From the NCBI GenBank assembly GCA_947561585.1, contig CANNZV010001477.1, positions 87,635-151,634 of the forward strand: a DNA stretch of 64,000 nucleotides, in the 5' to 3' direction. Positions 13,448 through 25,454 of the stretch are shown here, one piece after another (the stretch's first letter is position 1; every line of letters begins with the position of its first letter). The stretch comes from Caprella mutica. Its lineage: Eukaryota > Arthropoda > Malacostraca > Amphipoda > Caprellidae. A program made the translations under genes and the position numbers. The notes beneath the pieces were generated by a model. The model saw only the letters and a list, made by a program, of their open reading frames with translations. It did not search any database and had not been told where the DNA came from.

Positions 13448-13697
13448 AACTAGAGCGGGTACTCGTAGAGCACATACCTTCGCCGCCGCTTATAAATATC
13501 ATTGACCATCCAATATTGAGTTATAAAGGACCTTGACCTCTGACCGGATCGGTCCTAAAATTCAAACAAAAGGTTCCTGAATAATGACCAATCGTCCCAC
13601 AAAATTTCAGGCAATTTGGTTGAATACTTTTTGAGTTATGCGAGTAACAAGATTGCAAATAATCTGACCATAACATAACCTTATGCAATTTTGCGAA
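13448..13697 (+). mobile_element. family E dispersed repeat, copy 2
   Basis: Starts ACTAGAGCGGGTACTCG and continues with TAGAGCACATACCTTCGCCG, a GGACCTTGACCTCTGACC block, then CAGGCAATTTGGTTGAATAC. It ends near ATGCAATTTTGCGAA. Full length compared with the other copies. Confidence 0.8.
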
Positions 13698-14225
13698 TAA
13701 GAGCTTACATCTTTCTACAGTGACTCTATATGTTCATACAAACACTCTATCATACCGACAGAATCCCTCGTATCCATTTTAAGAGTTCTTCTAGTCAGCA
13801 GTCAATTCAAAAGTGTTCCAATTTGGTATCATCTTCTTGAGTACAACCGTCAATCAGTTGGTCGTAAGATTTCCTCCCACAGTCTATTATTTATGACTCT
13901 TTGGATCTAATTGACGTTGGTGAAATATTGTCCCGCTGTATCTGGGATACGGTCTGCTTTTTTCGGTATCACAGCTACAGCAGTCCATATATCAAAGTGT
14001 CTACGTCTTCCCCGCTTGACCTGAGGCCCTCTTGCAGCAACACAATGAGGATATCGGACGTCAAAGAACGATGAAAAATTTAGGCAGTGCTTAGAAATTT
14101 AGAATTTGAGAAATTATCCGTGGGAGTCTTTTGTGGTGCTGAAAAAGGTTTGGGGAAATCACTGCAGAATGTGTTTTGTAGTTAATTCGTTGATAGTCTT
14201 AAATAAACCTATAATTTTAGCTAAG
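13698..14225. other. no gene seen
   Basis: Slightly less AT-rich than its surroundings. No frame or element is recognised. Confidence 0.45.
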
Positions 14226-14342
14226 AGTTCTTATTTGAAAGAAGTTATTCGAATTAGATGTTCTTATTCGAAAGAAGTTATTCGAATTAGATGTTCTTAT
14301 TCGAAAGAAGTTATTCGAATTAGATGTTCTTATTCGAAATTA
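14226..14342 (+). repeat. short tandem array, 33-bp unit (3.5 copies)
   Basis: The unit contains TTCTTATTCGAAAGAAG and TTATTCGAATTAGATG. Each half carries a TTCGAA palindrome. The 89-codon frame at 14106-14375 runs through it because 33 is divisible by 3. Confidence 0.95.
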
Positions 14343-14664
14343 GGGTCAATTTTCTCCTTTTCCAAATGGCAGTAATGATAATTTTGATATTAACTTAAAA
14401 ATAGATTTAATGGAGTTTCTTTCACGGAATCTCTTGACATTTGCGTAGATGAATATCTAATTTTGTGAGGTTGTGTGTTTTTCGTGGTTTATATGAAGAT
14501 AATTTAAGACTTCGATGTAAAGTTTCGTAATTGAAAAACTAATGTATGTATAACTTAATACAGAATTTAATATAGTATGGATAATAATATTGATAACTTT
14601 ATGTGGTTTGATATTTTAAAGTTGGAGAAATTTTCCATATAAATTCAGTTGCAATATATTTAAA
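14343..14664. other. no gene seen
   Basis: AT-rich spacer between two arrays. Nothing recognised. Confidence 0.45.
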
Positions 14665-15312
14665 TTTTAGATCTAACTACACATTTTAGATCTAACTACA
14701 CATTTTAGATCTAACTACACATTTTAGATCTAACTACACATTTTAGATCAAACTACACATTTTAGATCTAACTACACATTTTAGATCTAACTACACATTT
14801 TAGATCTAACTAGACATTTTAGATCTAACTACACATTTTAGATCTAACTACACATTTTAGATCTAACTACACATTTTAGATCTAACTACACATTTTAGAT
14901 CTAACTACACATTTTAGATCTAACTACACATTTTAGATCTAACTACACATTTTAGATCAAACTACACATTTTAGATCTAACTACACATTTTAGATCTAAC
15001 TACACATTTTAGATCTAACTAGACATTTTAGATCTAACTACACATTTTAGATCTAACTACACATTTTAGATCTAACTACACATTTTAGATCTAACTACAC
15101 ATTTTAGATCTAACTACACAATTTAGATCTAACTACACAATTTAGATCTAACTACACAATTTAGATCTAACTACACAATTTAGATCTAACTACACATTTT
15201 AGATCTAACTACACATTTTAGATCTAACTACACAATTTAGATCTAACTACACAATTTAGATCTAACTACACATTTTAGATCTAACTACACATTTTACATC
15301 TAACTACATTTT
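14665..15312 (+). repeat. tandem array, 19-bp unit (about 34 copies)
   Basis: The unit is TTTTAGATCTAACTACACA, built around the palindrome TTAGATCTAA. Variants recur at fixed distance: AGATCAAAC at about 14746 and again 209 bp (11 units) later, with CTAGACA showing the same offset. This indicates a block duplication. The right third carries the ACAATTTAG variant. Confidence 0.98.
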
Positions 15313-15535
15313 TTTCACAGATTTTTCCCTAAAGCTAAAATGTTTTCTATTTTCTTTTCCATAGCAATCCATAGGGACTTTGTTTAACTTTTACAATATT
15401 CAGTTCATTTCTCTGAATTATTTATTTTTATCGAGGTATTTGTTCAATATTTACATAACAAAATAGGAAGATGTTTGTTTTGAGATGTGTTTTCATTGGT
15501 GAAATATCCCTCTATTGGTATGGCTGTAATAAATA

Positions 15536-15700
15536 GGGTTGTGACAGTATGCTTTGAAAATCATAGGAGAATTTTATAGACGGAGAGAATTAAAGAGTAT
15601 TGAATGGTTCTACACCAGCGGTATATAGTATTCGATACCATTTCATTTCGTCTGTGATATTCTTAAGATCTATGATTTTAAAAGCATATTGTAACAACCC
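15536..15700 (-). mobile_element. family D MITE, copy 1 (165 bp)
   Basis: GGGTTGTGACAGTATGCTTT at the left is mirrored by the reverse complement at the right (AAAGCATATTGTAACAACCC). TA is present on both sides (15534-15535 and 15701-15702), consistent with a TA target duplication. The interior is inverted relative to the copies at 43434 and 56012. Confidence 0.85.
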
Positions 15701-15702
15701 TA

Positions 15703-17113
15703 GTAATTACTCATTATTTAGATTTATTTATAGTTCTACGTTTTGAACACAGTTTTTCTTATTACATATTTAAACACATATTCCCGATTATTGCTAAACA
15801 GTATTCGAAAATACATTATAAATATATATTTCAATCAAAAACATAATGACATTTTTCCAAAGTACTTTGGCATATTTGAAAGCAGTATCTTCTAGAATTT
15901 TAAACCTTGAATTATATACCCTAATTCTTTCACCCTCCCTTTTAACTCTCAGTAATTCCTCATACTTTAATTCCAGTGTCTAAAAGTACAATAATCACCA
16001 AGTTATGAATAAATTAGATTCTCCTCTACACCTCAGGCCTTATAAGTTCTTGGATCAAGAAATGGAATAATTTTACTGTATGGTGGCCAGTAGGTATTTG
16101 ACTTCTTTTTCTTCCCATGAAAATACAGAATTACGGAATGAAATGCATGCTTCAGGCGATCAAAATTAGAGATTGTGATTAAAATCAAAGGTCCCCTCCA
16201 CTCTAACAATGCTTTCAATTACTAGAGCTAAGGTTATACAACACATAACAGTTAACTGAAAAGAAATCGATCAAATATTCGCTTTGTAATTCATTAAATA
16301 TTCACACTGAACTTTCACTGTCCGACTTTCTAATAGTTTGAATAGAAGAACAAGTTAGACTTACTAACGGTCTCGCGTACCTTCGTATATTTATATTTAA
16401 TGGTAATTAGGTACACTTTTAGGTATATAATGTTTTTTAGGTCAAATGGCATTTAGGTAAACTAGAGGTAGCCATTTATGTTATATCTATCAGCTTCATT
16501 TTTTTTTTAATTATTCAGAAGTGATCCATTCTTTTTCTTTGTTGGAATGTCGGTTGGTAGTGCAATACTCATATCAACAACTTAAATTACACATTTTAAC
16601 AAATATATAGAACCAAATTTGAAATGGTTTGCAGTTTTATAACCAGTAACCTTAGTTCTAATGAATAGAGAAAATAAAAAAAAATAGAGTGTAGGGGATT
16701 TTTTAAAGTAAACAGTTATTAAATAATTGGTAGTATTCGATCTTTCTATTTAATTTATTTACCTTTTCAATCGTTTATATTCAATTTCCTTTAATTCCGA
16801 AGTAGACGTTAAACCTCTACTGAAATATAATATTCCTTTCCAACATACAACTGCCAATTGTTTTAAAAAGACTTTATAATAGATTCTCTCCTACCGCCCT
16901 AAAGAATCGTTGTATAGAGTTTATAGCTGTTCTTCTTTTGTTCTTATCTTCTATCTCATCATAGGGAACGATTTGCTGGAGACAATACTCTTGCTCTCCC
17001 TTGAAGTGTCACAGTAACTGTATTTAAGGTCTTTATCATTAGTAATATAATGAAAACTAAACTTAAAGGATAATCAACCCTGTACGAATTCGTCCTATCC
17101 TTTACGATGTTTC
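15703..17113. other. no gene recognised
   Basis: Contains only a roughly 30-bp family B terminus near 16795-16823 (GAAGTAGACGTTAAACCTCT) and chance frames of up to 61 codons. No other element is seen. Confidence 0.5.
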
Positions 17114-17629
17114 TGGAATATTATTTGTATTGACTGTAAATAGATATTGTATGAATGTTCTTCACCGTAAGAGTTCATCCCTAGTGGAATATTATTTGTA
17201 TTGACTGTAAATAGATATTGTATGAATGTTCTTCACCGTAAGAGTTCATCCCTAGTGGAATATTATTTGTATTGACTGTAAATAGATATTGTATGAATGT
17301 TCTTCACCGTAAGAGTTCATCCCTAGTGGAATATTATTTGTATTGACTGTAAATAGATATTGTATGAATGTTCTTCACCGTAAGAGTTCATCCCTAGTGG
17401 AATATTATTTGTATTGACTGTAAATAGATATTGTATGAATGTTCTTCACCGTAAGAGTTCATCCCTAGTGGAATATTATTTGTATTGACTGTAAATAGAT
17501 ATTGTATGAATGTTCTTCACCGTAAGAGTTCATCCCTAGTGGAATATTATTTGTATAGACTGTAAATAGATATTGTATGAATGTTCTTCACCGTAAGAGT
17601 TCATCCCTAGTGGAATATTATTTGTATCT
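17114..17629 (+). repeat. tandem array, 71-bp unit (7.2 copies)
   Basis: The unit starts TGGAATATTATTTGTATTGA and ends CGTAAGAGTTCATCCCTAG. Copies are almost identical; one has GTATAGAC for GTATTGAC. It is the longest unit in the window. The flanking first unit is preceded by CGATGTTTC instead of the repeat end. Confidence 0.98.
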
Positions 17630-17768
17630 TCTTACAAATATGAATTACTTTATATAATAAATAATTGAAAGCTGTTCTGAAACTTTTTTAAAAGTTGTTA
17701 AAAATAGTTAACTTTCTTTAAAATCTTAATTGTATTCTACAGGTTCATACTTTTCCAGTTCTCCAAAC

Positions 17769-18655
17769 AGTAGAACTCTAAGAGTAGAACTCTAAGAGTA
17801 GAACTCTAAGAGTAGAACTCTAAGAGTAGAACTCTAAGAGTAGAACTCTAAGAGTAGAACTCTAAGTGTAGAACTCTTAAGTGTAGAACTCTTAAGTGTA
17901 GAACTCTTAAGTGTAGAACTCTTAAGTGTAGAACTCTAAGTGTAGAACTCGTAAGTGTAGAACTCGTAAGTGTAGAACTCGTAAGTGTAGAACTCGTAAG
18001 TGTAGAACTCTTAAGTGTAGAACTCTTAAGTGTAGAACTCTAAGTGTAGAACTCTAAGTGTAGAACTCTAAGTGTAGAACTCTAAGTGTAGAACTCTAAG
18101 TGTAGAACTCTAAGTGTAGAATTCTCAAGTGTAGAATTCTCAAGTGTAGAATTCTCAAGTGTAGAATTCTCAAGTGTAGAATTCTCAAGTGTAGAATTCT
18201 CAAGTGTAGAATTCTCAAGTGTAGAATTCTCAAGTGTAGAATTCTCAAGTGTAGAATTCTCAAGTGTAGAATTCTCAAGTGTAGAATTCTCAAGTGTAGA
18301 ATTCTCAAGTGTAGAATTCTCAAGTGTAGAATTCTCAAGTGTAGAATTCTCAAGTGTAGAATTCTCAAGTGTAGAATTCTCAAGTGTAGAATTCTCAAGT
18401 GTAGAATTCTCAAGTGTAGAATTCTCAAGTGTAGAACTCTCAAGTGTAGAACTCTCAAGTGTAGAACTCTCAAGTGTAGAACTCTCAAGTGTAGAACTCT
18501 CAAGTGTAGAACTCTAACAGTAGAACTCTAACAGTAGAACTCTAACAGTAGAACTCTAACAGTAGAACTCTAACAGTAGAACTCTAACAGTAGAACTCTA
18601 ACAGTAGAACTCTAACAGTAGAACTCTAACAGTAGAACTCTAGCAGTATAACTCA
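17769..18655 (+). repeat. zoned tandem array, 14-15-bp unit (about 60 copies)
   Basis: The core is GTAGAACTCTAA. Five zones follow one another: AGTAGAACTCTAAG (14 bp, from 17769), TGTAGAACTCTTAAG and CGTAAG variants (to about 18117), GTGTAGAATTCTCAA (15 bp with an EcoRI word, about 21 perfect copies to about 18430), GTGTAGAACTCTCAA, and finally AGTAGAACTCTAAC. The minus-strand 135-codon frame 18096-18503 (RILHL repeats) exists only because the zone unit is 15 bp. Confidence 0.98.
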
Positions 18656-19469
18656 GTTCCAGGTTATCCAGGCAAACACCTCAATATTTCACATTCGATC
18701 TACCGATTCTTTTAATTCCAAAATGGCGTGAAAACAAGTCATTAAATTAAGGCACAGCCTATTTACTTTAAATGAACGCTTTTCGATGCTCTTTTCTTTA
18801 TTATAAATGGAAAAGATTTACCCACAGCAGAGTCGTAGATGTAAAAAAAGTCATACAGTTTACAGTAAAAGAAAAAACAATACCTGTACGTTATTTAACT
18901 TAGAACAATGAATAGAAAATATCTTTAGAAATAATTTTACTAATGGAATAATAATACCTATTTGAACTATTCCATTTGTTAATTTGTGAATATAAATAAA
19001 CATTACTATTTTTTATTGCACAATTTTCGATGTAATGAATATTGTTTTAATAACATTAATTATTTGATTCTTCTAAAATATTTTTCATAATTTCCAGAAA
19101 GATAAATAAATAAATTTCTGTGTTGTATTTCGAACGGAAGTGTTATTTTTAAATTTCCCTATTTTTGAATTTTTAACTTCTTACTTTTTAAATTTCCTAA
19201 TTTTTAAAATTCTCAATCATAATATTTCCTAATTTCTGCTCTAATGTTTCAATATCTTTCTTTTCGTAGACCTGGTTATGAAACACCTCCCTCCCCCTCC
19301 CCCCCCCCCCCTTCAATTACTCCAATTAAATTAGTTTTAGAAATGTTTGTATTTTGTGTCAGAGGTCTGTCTCCATAGAGTATATTGTCAGAGAACTTCA
19401 ATATTGCCACTATTTTAATAAACAAATTTTTGGTACAAACGGTTTTTTTTTGTTTACTTATTTGTTTTA
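18656..19469. other. no gene seen; C-rich tract
   Basis: AT-rich sequence with a homopolymer-like run of C at 19288-19312 (CCTCCC then more than ten C). Its complement could form a G-quadruplex. Otherwise nothing is recognised. Confidence 0.5.
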
Positions 19470-19575
19470 GCCAACGTATTGTAGTGACTTAAACTTTTCT
19501 ATGCCAACGTATTTTATCCAGCTAACGTATACTTTTTGTACGCCAACGTAGAATTTTTTAAGCAAACGTTTTTTT
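19470..19575 (+). repeat. degenerate repeat of GCCAACGTA words
   Basis: GCCAACGTAT, GCCAACGTAT, GCTAACGTAT, GCCAACGTAG and GCAAACGTTT occur at roughly 19470, 19503, 19522, 19542 and 19561. Spacing is about 19-20 bp after the first gap. It looks like an old, eroded minisatellite. Confidence 0.5.
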
Positions 19576-19661
19576 TTTTAAATTTTACTTTTTTGCGCCA
19601 CCAAAATATTGTATTTTTTAAAGCTGCGAGTTTATTACGTACTCAAGTTATTTTATTCACA

Positions 19662-21410
19662 CTCTTGGTGCAAAGAAGACTGTAGTTAGTGTTTGTATGT
19701 TGGTGCAAAGAAGACTAGTTACAGTGTCTATATGTTGGTGCAAAGAAGACTGTAGTTACAGTGTCTATATGTTGGTGCAAAGAAGACTGTAGTTACAGTG
19801 TCTATATGTTGGTGCAAAGAAGACTGTAGTTACAGTGTTTGTATGTTGGTGAAAAGAAGACTGTAGTTACAGTGTTTGTATGTTGGTGCAAAGAAGACTG
19901 TAGTTACAGTTTTTGTATGTTGGTGCAAAGAAGACTGTAGTTACAGTGTTTGTATGTTGGTGCAAAGAAGACTGTAGTTACAGTGTCTATATGTTGGTGC
20001 AAAGAAGACTGTAGTTACAGTGTCTATATGTTGATGCAAAGAAGACTGTAGTTACAGTGTCTATATGTTGGTGCAAAGAAGACTGTAGTTACAGTGTTTG
20101 TATGTTGGTGCAAAGAAGACTGTAGTTACAGTGTCTATATGTTGGTGCAAAGAAGACTGTACTTACAGTGTCTATATGTTGGTGCTAAGAAGACTGTAGT
20201 TACAGTGTCTATATGTTGGTGCAAAGAAGACTGTAGTTACAGTTTTTGTATGTTGGTGCAAAGAAGACTGTAGTTACAGTGTTTGTATGTTGGTGCAAAG
20301 AAGACTGTAGTTACAGTTTTTGTATGTTGGTGCAAAGAAGACTGTAGTTACAGTGTTTGTATGTTGGTGCAAAGAAGACTGTAGTTACAGTGTCTATATG
20401 TTGGTGCAAAGAAGACTGTAGTTACAGTGTCTATATGTTGATGCAAAGAAGACTGTAGTTACAGTGTCTATATGTTGGTGCAAAGAAGACTGTAGTTACA
20501 GTGTTTGTATGTTGGTGCAAAGAAGACTGTAGTTACAGTGTCTATATGTTGGTGCAAAGAAGACTGTACTTACAGTGTCTATATGTTGGTGCAAAGAAGA
20601 CTGTAGTTACAGTGTCTATATGTTGGTGCAAAGAAGACTGTAGTTACAGTTTTTGTATGTTGGTGCAAAGAAGACTGTAGTTACAGTGTTTGTATGTTGG
20701 TGCAAAGAAGACTGTAGTTACAGTGTTTGTATGTTGGTGCAAAGAAGACTGTAGTTACAGTGTTTGTATGTTGGTGCAAAGAAGACTGTAGTTACAGTGT
20801 TTGTATGTTGGTACAAAGAAGACTGTAGTTACAGTGTCTATATGTTGGTGCAAAGAAGACTGTAGTTACAATGTTTATATGTTGGTGCAAAGAAGACTGT
20901 AGTTACAATGTTTGTATGTTGGTGCAAAGAAGACTGTAGTTACAATGTTTGTATGTTGGTGCAAAGAAGACTGTAGTTACAGTGTTTACATGTTGGTGCA
21001 AAGAAGACTGTAGTTACAATGTTTACATGTTGGTGCAAAGAAGACTGTAGTTACAGTGTTTATATGTTGGTGCAAAGAAGACTGTAGTTACAGTGTTTAT
21101 ATGTTGGTGCAAAGAAGACTGTAGTTACACTGTTCACATGTTGGTGCAAAGAAGACTGTAGTTACAATGTTTACATGTTGGTGCAAAGAAGACTGTAGTT
21201 ACAATGTTTACATGTTGGTGCAAAGAAAACTGTAGTTACAGTTTTTAGATGTTGGTGCAAAGAAGACTGTAGTTACAGTATTTACATGTTGGTGCAAAGA
21301 AGACTGTAGTTACAATATTTGTATGTTGGTGCAAAGAAGACTGTAGTTTTAATGTTTACATGTTGGTGTAAAGAAGAATGTATAGTTTAAGTCAGTTACA
21401 GTGTTCATGT
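19662..21410 (+). repeat. 1.75-kb tandem array, 37-bp unit (about 47 copies)
   Basis: The unit is TTGGTGCAAAGAAGACTGTA followed by GTTACAGTGTCTATATG. The marker variants TTGATGCAAAG (20032, 20439) and CTGTACTTACAG (20158, 20565) recur at exactly 407 bp, which is 11 units. This shows a duplicated 11-unit block. The right end has more ACAATGTTTACATG variants and decays into unrelated sequence near 21380. Confidence 0.98.
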
Positions 21411-21555
21411 TTTGACGGCAAGTCATCAGTGTTCCATTGAGTTCCACGCACCAGACCGTTAAGAAAAATAAAATAAATGCCATTGACTGATATGAAATAG
21501 ACAGCATGATTGTGATATTCAGTCCTAGTTATTTAGTTACCGATATTTCACAACC

Positions 21556-21863
21556 AAGGGCTCTATCCTGAAGCTGTCTGTGGTGAATGGAAGAGAAAAG
21601 CGTGGCGTCACTTGGGCCCCGAACTGTTGTAATTTGGATTATGAATCGTCTTTTCAATGTTTATCATTTATAACGATATTTGTAGTTTTAGAGGATAGCG
21701 CTAGGGTTATGCTCTATAACTACGAGGTCTTAGATTTTGTGCTAGGTAGACTCGCAGAATTTAACTGTTCAATTAGCCACTTTCCTTCAGTCATTTGTAC
21801 TTAATTTCTTTTTGACGTCAGCGATATGGCCTTTGGTTCTGAACAAACTTTAAATCCCTACTA
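21556..21863 (+). mobile_element. family B dispersed repeat, copy with internal deletion
   Basis: Starts GGGCTCTATCCTGAAGCTGT and shares CCCGAACTGTTGTAATTTGG and TAGAGGATAGCGCTAGGG with the copy at 36927. It lacks most of the middle (the ACTATCACCTCT segment) and resumes at CACTTTCCTTCAGTC, ending with TAAATCCCTAC. The 74-codon frame inside is not supported as coding. Confidence 0.65.
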
Positions 21864-21881
21864 AGTAAATAGTGATTTATC

Positions 21882-21985
21882 TCCTTGTTTCATGTTTCTT
21901 CTCTTTGTTTCATGTTTCTTCTCTTTGTTTCACGTTTCTTCTCTTTGTTTCACGTTTCTTCTCTTTGTTTCACATTCCTTCTCTC
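21882..21985 (+). repeat. tandem array, 20-bp unit (5 copies)
   Basis: The unit is CTCTTTGTTTCATGTTTCTT with CATG or CACG variants. It immediately follows the family B 3' end. Confidence 0.95.
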
Positions 21986-22081
21986 TGTTCTTCAGTTTCA
22001 ATAAATTGGTGCGATGGAATTAACCAGTGCCACAAAATGGCTAAACTTGACAACAAAAGACATTCCCTGGATTAAAACATC

Positions 22082-23148
22082 GTAGATAAATGATAACCAG
22101 TGCTGTTATTGTAGATAAATGACAACCAGTGCTGTTATTGTAGATAAATGATAACCAGTGCTGTTATTGTAGATAAATGATAACCAGTGCTGTTATTGTA
22201 GATAAATGACAACCAGTGCTGTTATTGTAGATAAATGATAACCAGTGCAGTTATTGTAGATAAATGATAACCAGTGCTGTTATTGTAGATAAATGACAAC
22301 CAGTGCTGTTATTGTAGATAAATGACAACCAGTGCTGTTATTGTAGATAAATGATAACCAGTGCTGTTATTGTAGATAAATGATAACCAGTGCTGTTATT
22401 GTAGATAAATGATAACCAGTGCTGTTATTGTAGATAAATGATAACCAGTGCTGTTATTGTAGATAAATGATAACCAGTGCTGTTATTGTAGATAAATGAC
22501 AACCAGTGCTGTTATTGTAGATAAATGATAACCAGTGCTGTTATTGTAGATAAATGATAACCAGTGCTGTTATTGTAGATAAATGATAACCAGTGCTGTT
22601 ATTGTAGATAAATGACAACCAGTGCTGTTATTGTAGATAAATGATAACCAGTGCTGTTATTGTAGATAAATGATAACCAGTGCTGTTATTGTAGATAAAT
22701 GACAACCAGTGCTGTTATTGTAGATAAATGATAACCAGTGCTGTTATTGTAGATAAATGATAACCAGTGCTGTTATTGTAGATAAATGATAACCAGTGCT
22801 GTTATTGTAGATAAATGATAACCAGTGCTGTTATTGTAGATAAATGATAACCAGTGCTGTTATTGTAGATAAATGACAACCAGTGCTGTTATTGTAGATA
22901 AATGACAACCAGTGCTGTTATTGTAGATAAATGACAACCAGTGCTGTTATTGTAGATAAATGATAACCAGTGCTGTTATTGTAGATAAATGATAACCAGT
23001 GCTGTTATTGTAGATAAATGATAACCAGTGCTGTTATTGTAGATAAATGATAACCAGTGCTGTTATTGTAGATAAATGATAACCAGTGCTGTTATTGTAG
23101 ATAAATGATAACCAGTGCTGTTATTGTAGATAAATGATAACCAGTGAC
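22082..23148 (+). repeat. 1.07-kb tandem array, 29-bp unit (about 37 copies)
   Basis: The unit is GTAGATAAATGATAACCAGT followed by GCTGTTATT. The main variant is GACAACC for GATAACC, irregularly placed. Very homogeneous, with no length changes seen. Confidence 0.98.
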
Positions 23149-23149
23149 A

Positions 23150-23829
23150 ACCACATTTATTGAATGATAATTAGATTATTATTTTTAATCTATCTAAACT
23201 GGTGCCCTATCCCATTTAATTTTTAACAAATATAATTTACTACATCCTATAAACTGGAAATTATTTAATGTAAGCATTAAATAAAGTAATCAACGTAAAC
23301 AATAAACTGTGAGTTTATTGTAAAAATTGATGTATGAAATTTTTTAATGAAATATTGAGTTACTGTATTTCAAGAAATTTAAACCACGTGCTGGATATTA
23401 ATTCATGTGGGCGTATAGCTATTATATAGAATCTTTTATTCTCATGCAAATTATAATAAAATATGAAATATTGAAGAGATATTGCCTTAGTTTATTTTAC
23501 ATTTAAATTTTAAAACACCTGATTACATATAATGTATCACCCTGACGTCATAATGTTTTACCTGAACAGGTCTAGCTATTGGAAGGCATTTCCTCAGCCA
23601 TATTATCAACACTTCAAAACAGGGTCAATTGTTTGGTCCCTCCTACTCTTTTTGTTCTTTTTCTCCCACTTATTAAGGCAGAAGAGAGGATAAATGACCC
23701 CATAGAAACCAATGCATCTAAAAAAACCTATAGATTCTTTTTATTATATACCATTGCGTCAATATTATATAAATGCCATAATACCATTATATGTATACCA
23801 TATATACCATTACGTTATACCGTGCATCT
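23150..23829. other. no gene recognised
   Basis: AT-rich. The 108-codon frame 23579-23905 overlaps the start of a family E repeat and has no recognisable domain, so it is not called. ATATACCATT-type words recur at 23748-23820. Confidence 0.5.
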
Positions 23830-23830
23830 A

Positions 23831-24318
23831 AAACTAGATTTCGTGCACTCGGTAGAGCGCTTACCTTCGCTGCCGTTTATAAATGAACCTGACCTCAACC
23901 TTTGACCCGTTCGCTCCCAAAATCTAATAAACTGGTAACTGGATAATAACCAATCGTACCACCAAGTTTCATGCAATTTGGTTGAATACTTTTTGAGTTA
24001 GTCAATTATAAATGACCTTGACCTTTGACCGGATTGCTCCCCAAATCTAATAAACTGGTGACTGGACAATGACCAATCGTACCACCAAGTTTCATGAAAT
24101 TTGGTTGAATACTTTTTGAGTTAGTCAATTATAAATGACCTTGACCTTTGACCGGATCGCTCCCAAAATTCTACCAGAAGGTCACTGGACATTGACTAGT
24201 TGTCCCACCAAATTTCAGACAATTTGGATCAACACATTTTCAGTTAAGCGAATAACAAGATGATAAATTTATAAGTAAATAAATGACGTCTTAAATATAA
24301 CCTTCCGCATTCTGCGAA
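23831..24318 (+). mobile_element. family E dispersed repeat, copy 3, internally triplicated
   Basis: The head is CACTCGGTAGAGCGCTTACC, the most tRNA-like version of this head in the window. The body, normally present once, occurs three times with a period near 123 bp: GACCTTTGACC or its variant at about 23900, 24020 and 24143, each followed by an ATTTGGTTGAATAC-like segment. The end is CCTTCCGCATTCTGCGAAG. This shows an internal tandem expansion of one element. Confidence 0.8.
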
Positions 24319-24586
24319 GATTACACCTTTTAGATTCTTTCCTTATATACCATTGCATCAATATATAAAAATAACTTTTTCGTGTAGGGTCACATTGTTC
24401 CTTATTATATTTTATTACTCATTCATCATGTATCCCTTCTTTTGGCTCATTATGTGTTATATTTCAATGTGTTTCAGTTGGTTTATGTGGGGTATGTGCT
24501 TAGTCAGCTGAAAATAACATGTATTAGATTAATAGAAGATAGATGTTCATCTTCAGATTTAGAATTATTTCGTAATTAAGCACTTA

Positions 24587-24791
24587 GGGTAAGTTACGCA
24601 TTATTGGTCAGTACCACATCTTCGGTCATACAAGAAAAAACAATATAAAAATTGTTATTATTACACAGTGCTATCTAATACTTCTGCAAACCCGGGTTAT
24701 TAGATAGCACTGTGTAATAATAACGACTTTTATATTGTTTTTTCTTATGTGACCGAAGATGTGGTACTGACCGATAATTCGTATCTTACCC
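24587..24791. mobile_element. family A inverted-repeat element, intact copy (205 bp)
   Basis: TA-GGGTAAGTTACGCATTATTG at the left and CGATAATTCGTATCTTACCC-TA at the right. The arms extend more than 90 bp inward (CACATCTTCGGTCA facing TGACCGAAGATGTG, then ACACAGTGCTATCTAATA facing its complement). Single-stranded, it would fold into one long hairpin. TA is on both sides. It is non-coding and presumably mobilised by a Tc1/mariner-type transposase; that is inferred from the TA only. Confidence 0.88.
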
Positions 24792-24793
24792 TA

Positions 24794-25454
24794 ATCCTTC
24801 ATACCCAGAGTATGAAAAGACGAGAACTTTTTCGTCTTTCTTGTTTTATATAGGTAAAGAAAGCATATTAAACTTTTTTTATACTATAAACAAATTATAA
24901 TTTTGCTTAACTACTGTAAGAGAAAACATGTGTTTATCCGGTTGTTTCACCCGTACATGGTTGTTCAACTTTAACTTTGCTGATGTGCCACATCTACAGA
25001 TTCCTGTCCCAAAATAAGGCCAGCCTCCATGCACGGGTCAATTAAGGAAAATATCTCAAACTTCGTCAAATACATCTCTTGAAAGGGGTCAAATACGTCA
25101 CCTGAGACATAAAGGGTTAATGCCTTTATTACAGTAAGCTATTTGAACTTACAGTTCCCTTTTTACACGTAATACCACTACTTTACCTTAGTTTTATAAC
25201 CCTAGTTTATAGCTAACATCTCCATCACAATACATTCCACATTTGTAAAGTTCACACGTTCGTATTTCTTACATCAACTCAATCTGAGTTTCCATTGATG
25301 TACTACAGCAATTGCATCAAAATATGATAGGCATTACATCAAAATAAAGAGAGTGTGTGGGTGCTCATGGAGGCAGCATAGCTACTCAGTGTCAGTTAGT
25401 TGCCCCGATCAATATTGTAGAGGAGATGAAGTTAGAGGACTTCTCTACTGCTGA
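24794..25454. other. no gene seen
   Basis: Moderately AT-rich. No repeats other than ATTACATCAAAATA and TTGCATCAAAATATGA near 25313-25345. The 31-bp array begins abruptly at its right edge. Confidence 0.5.

Noticed and set aside
14665..15312. CRISPR-like array
   Set aside because: Units are contiguous without unique spacers, no cas genes are present, and the surroundings are eukaryotic transposons.
23845..23865. tRNA gene at the family E head
   Set aside because: Only a D-arm-like word (CGGTAGAGCGC) is present. I see no anticodon arm, T arm or acceptor pairing.
23579..23905. 108-codon frame as a small gene
   Set aside because: Its 3' half overlaps a family E repeat, and no domain, signal peptide or start context supports it.
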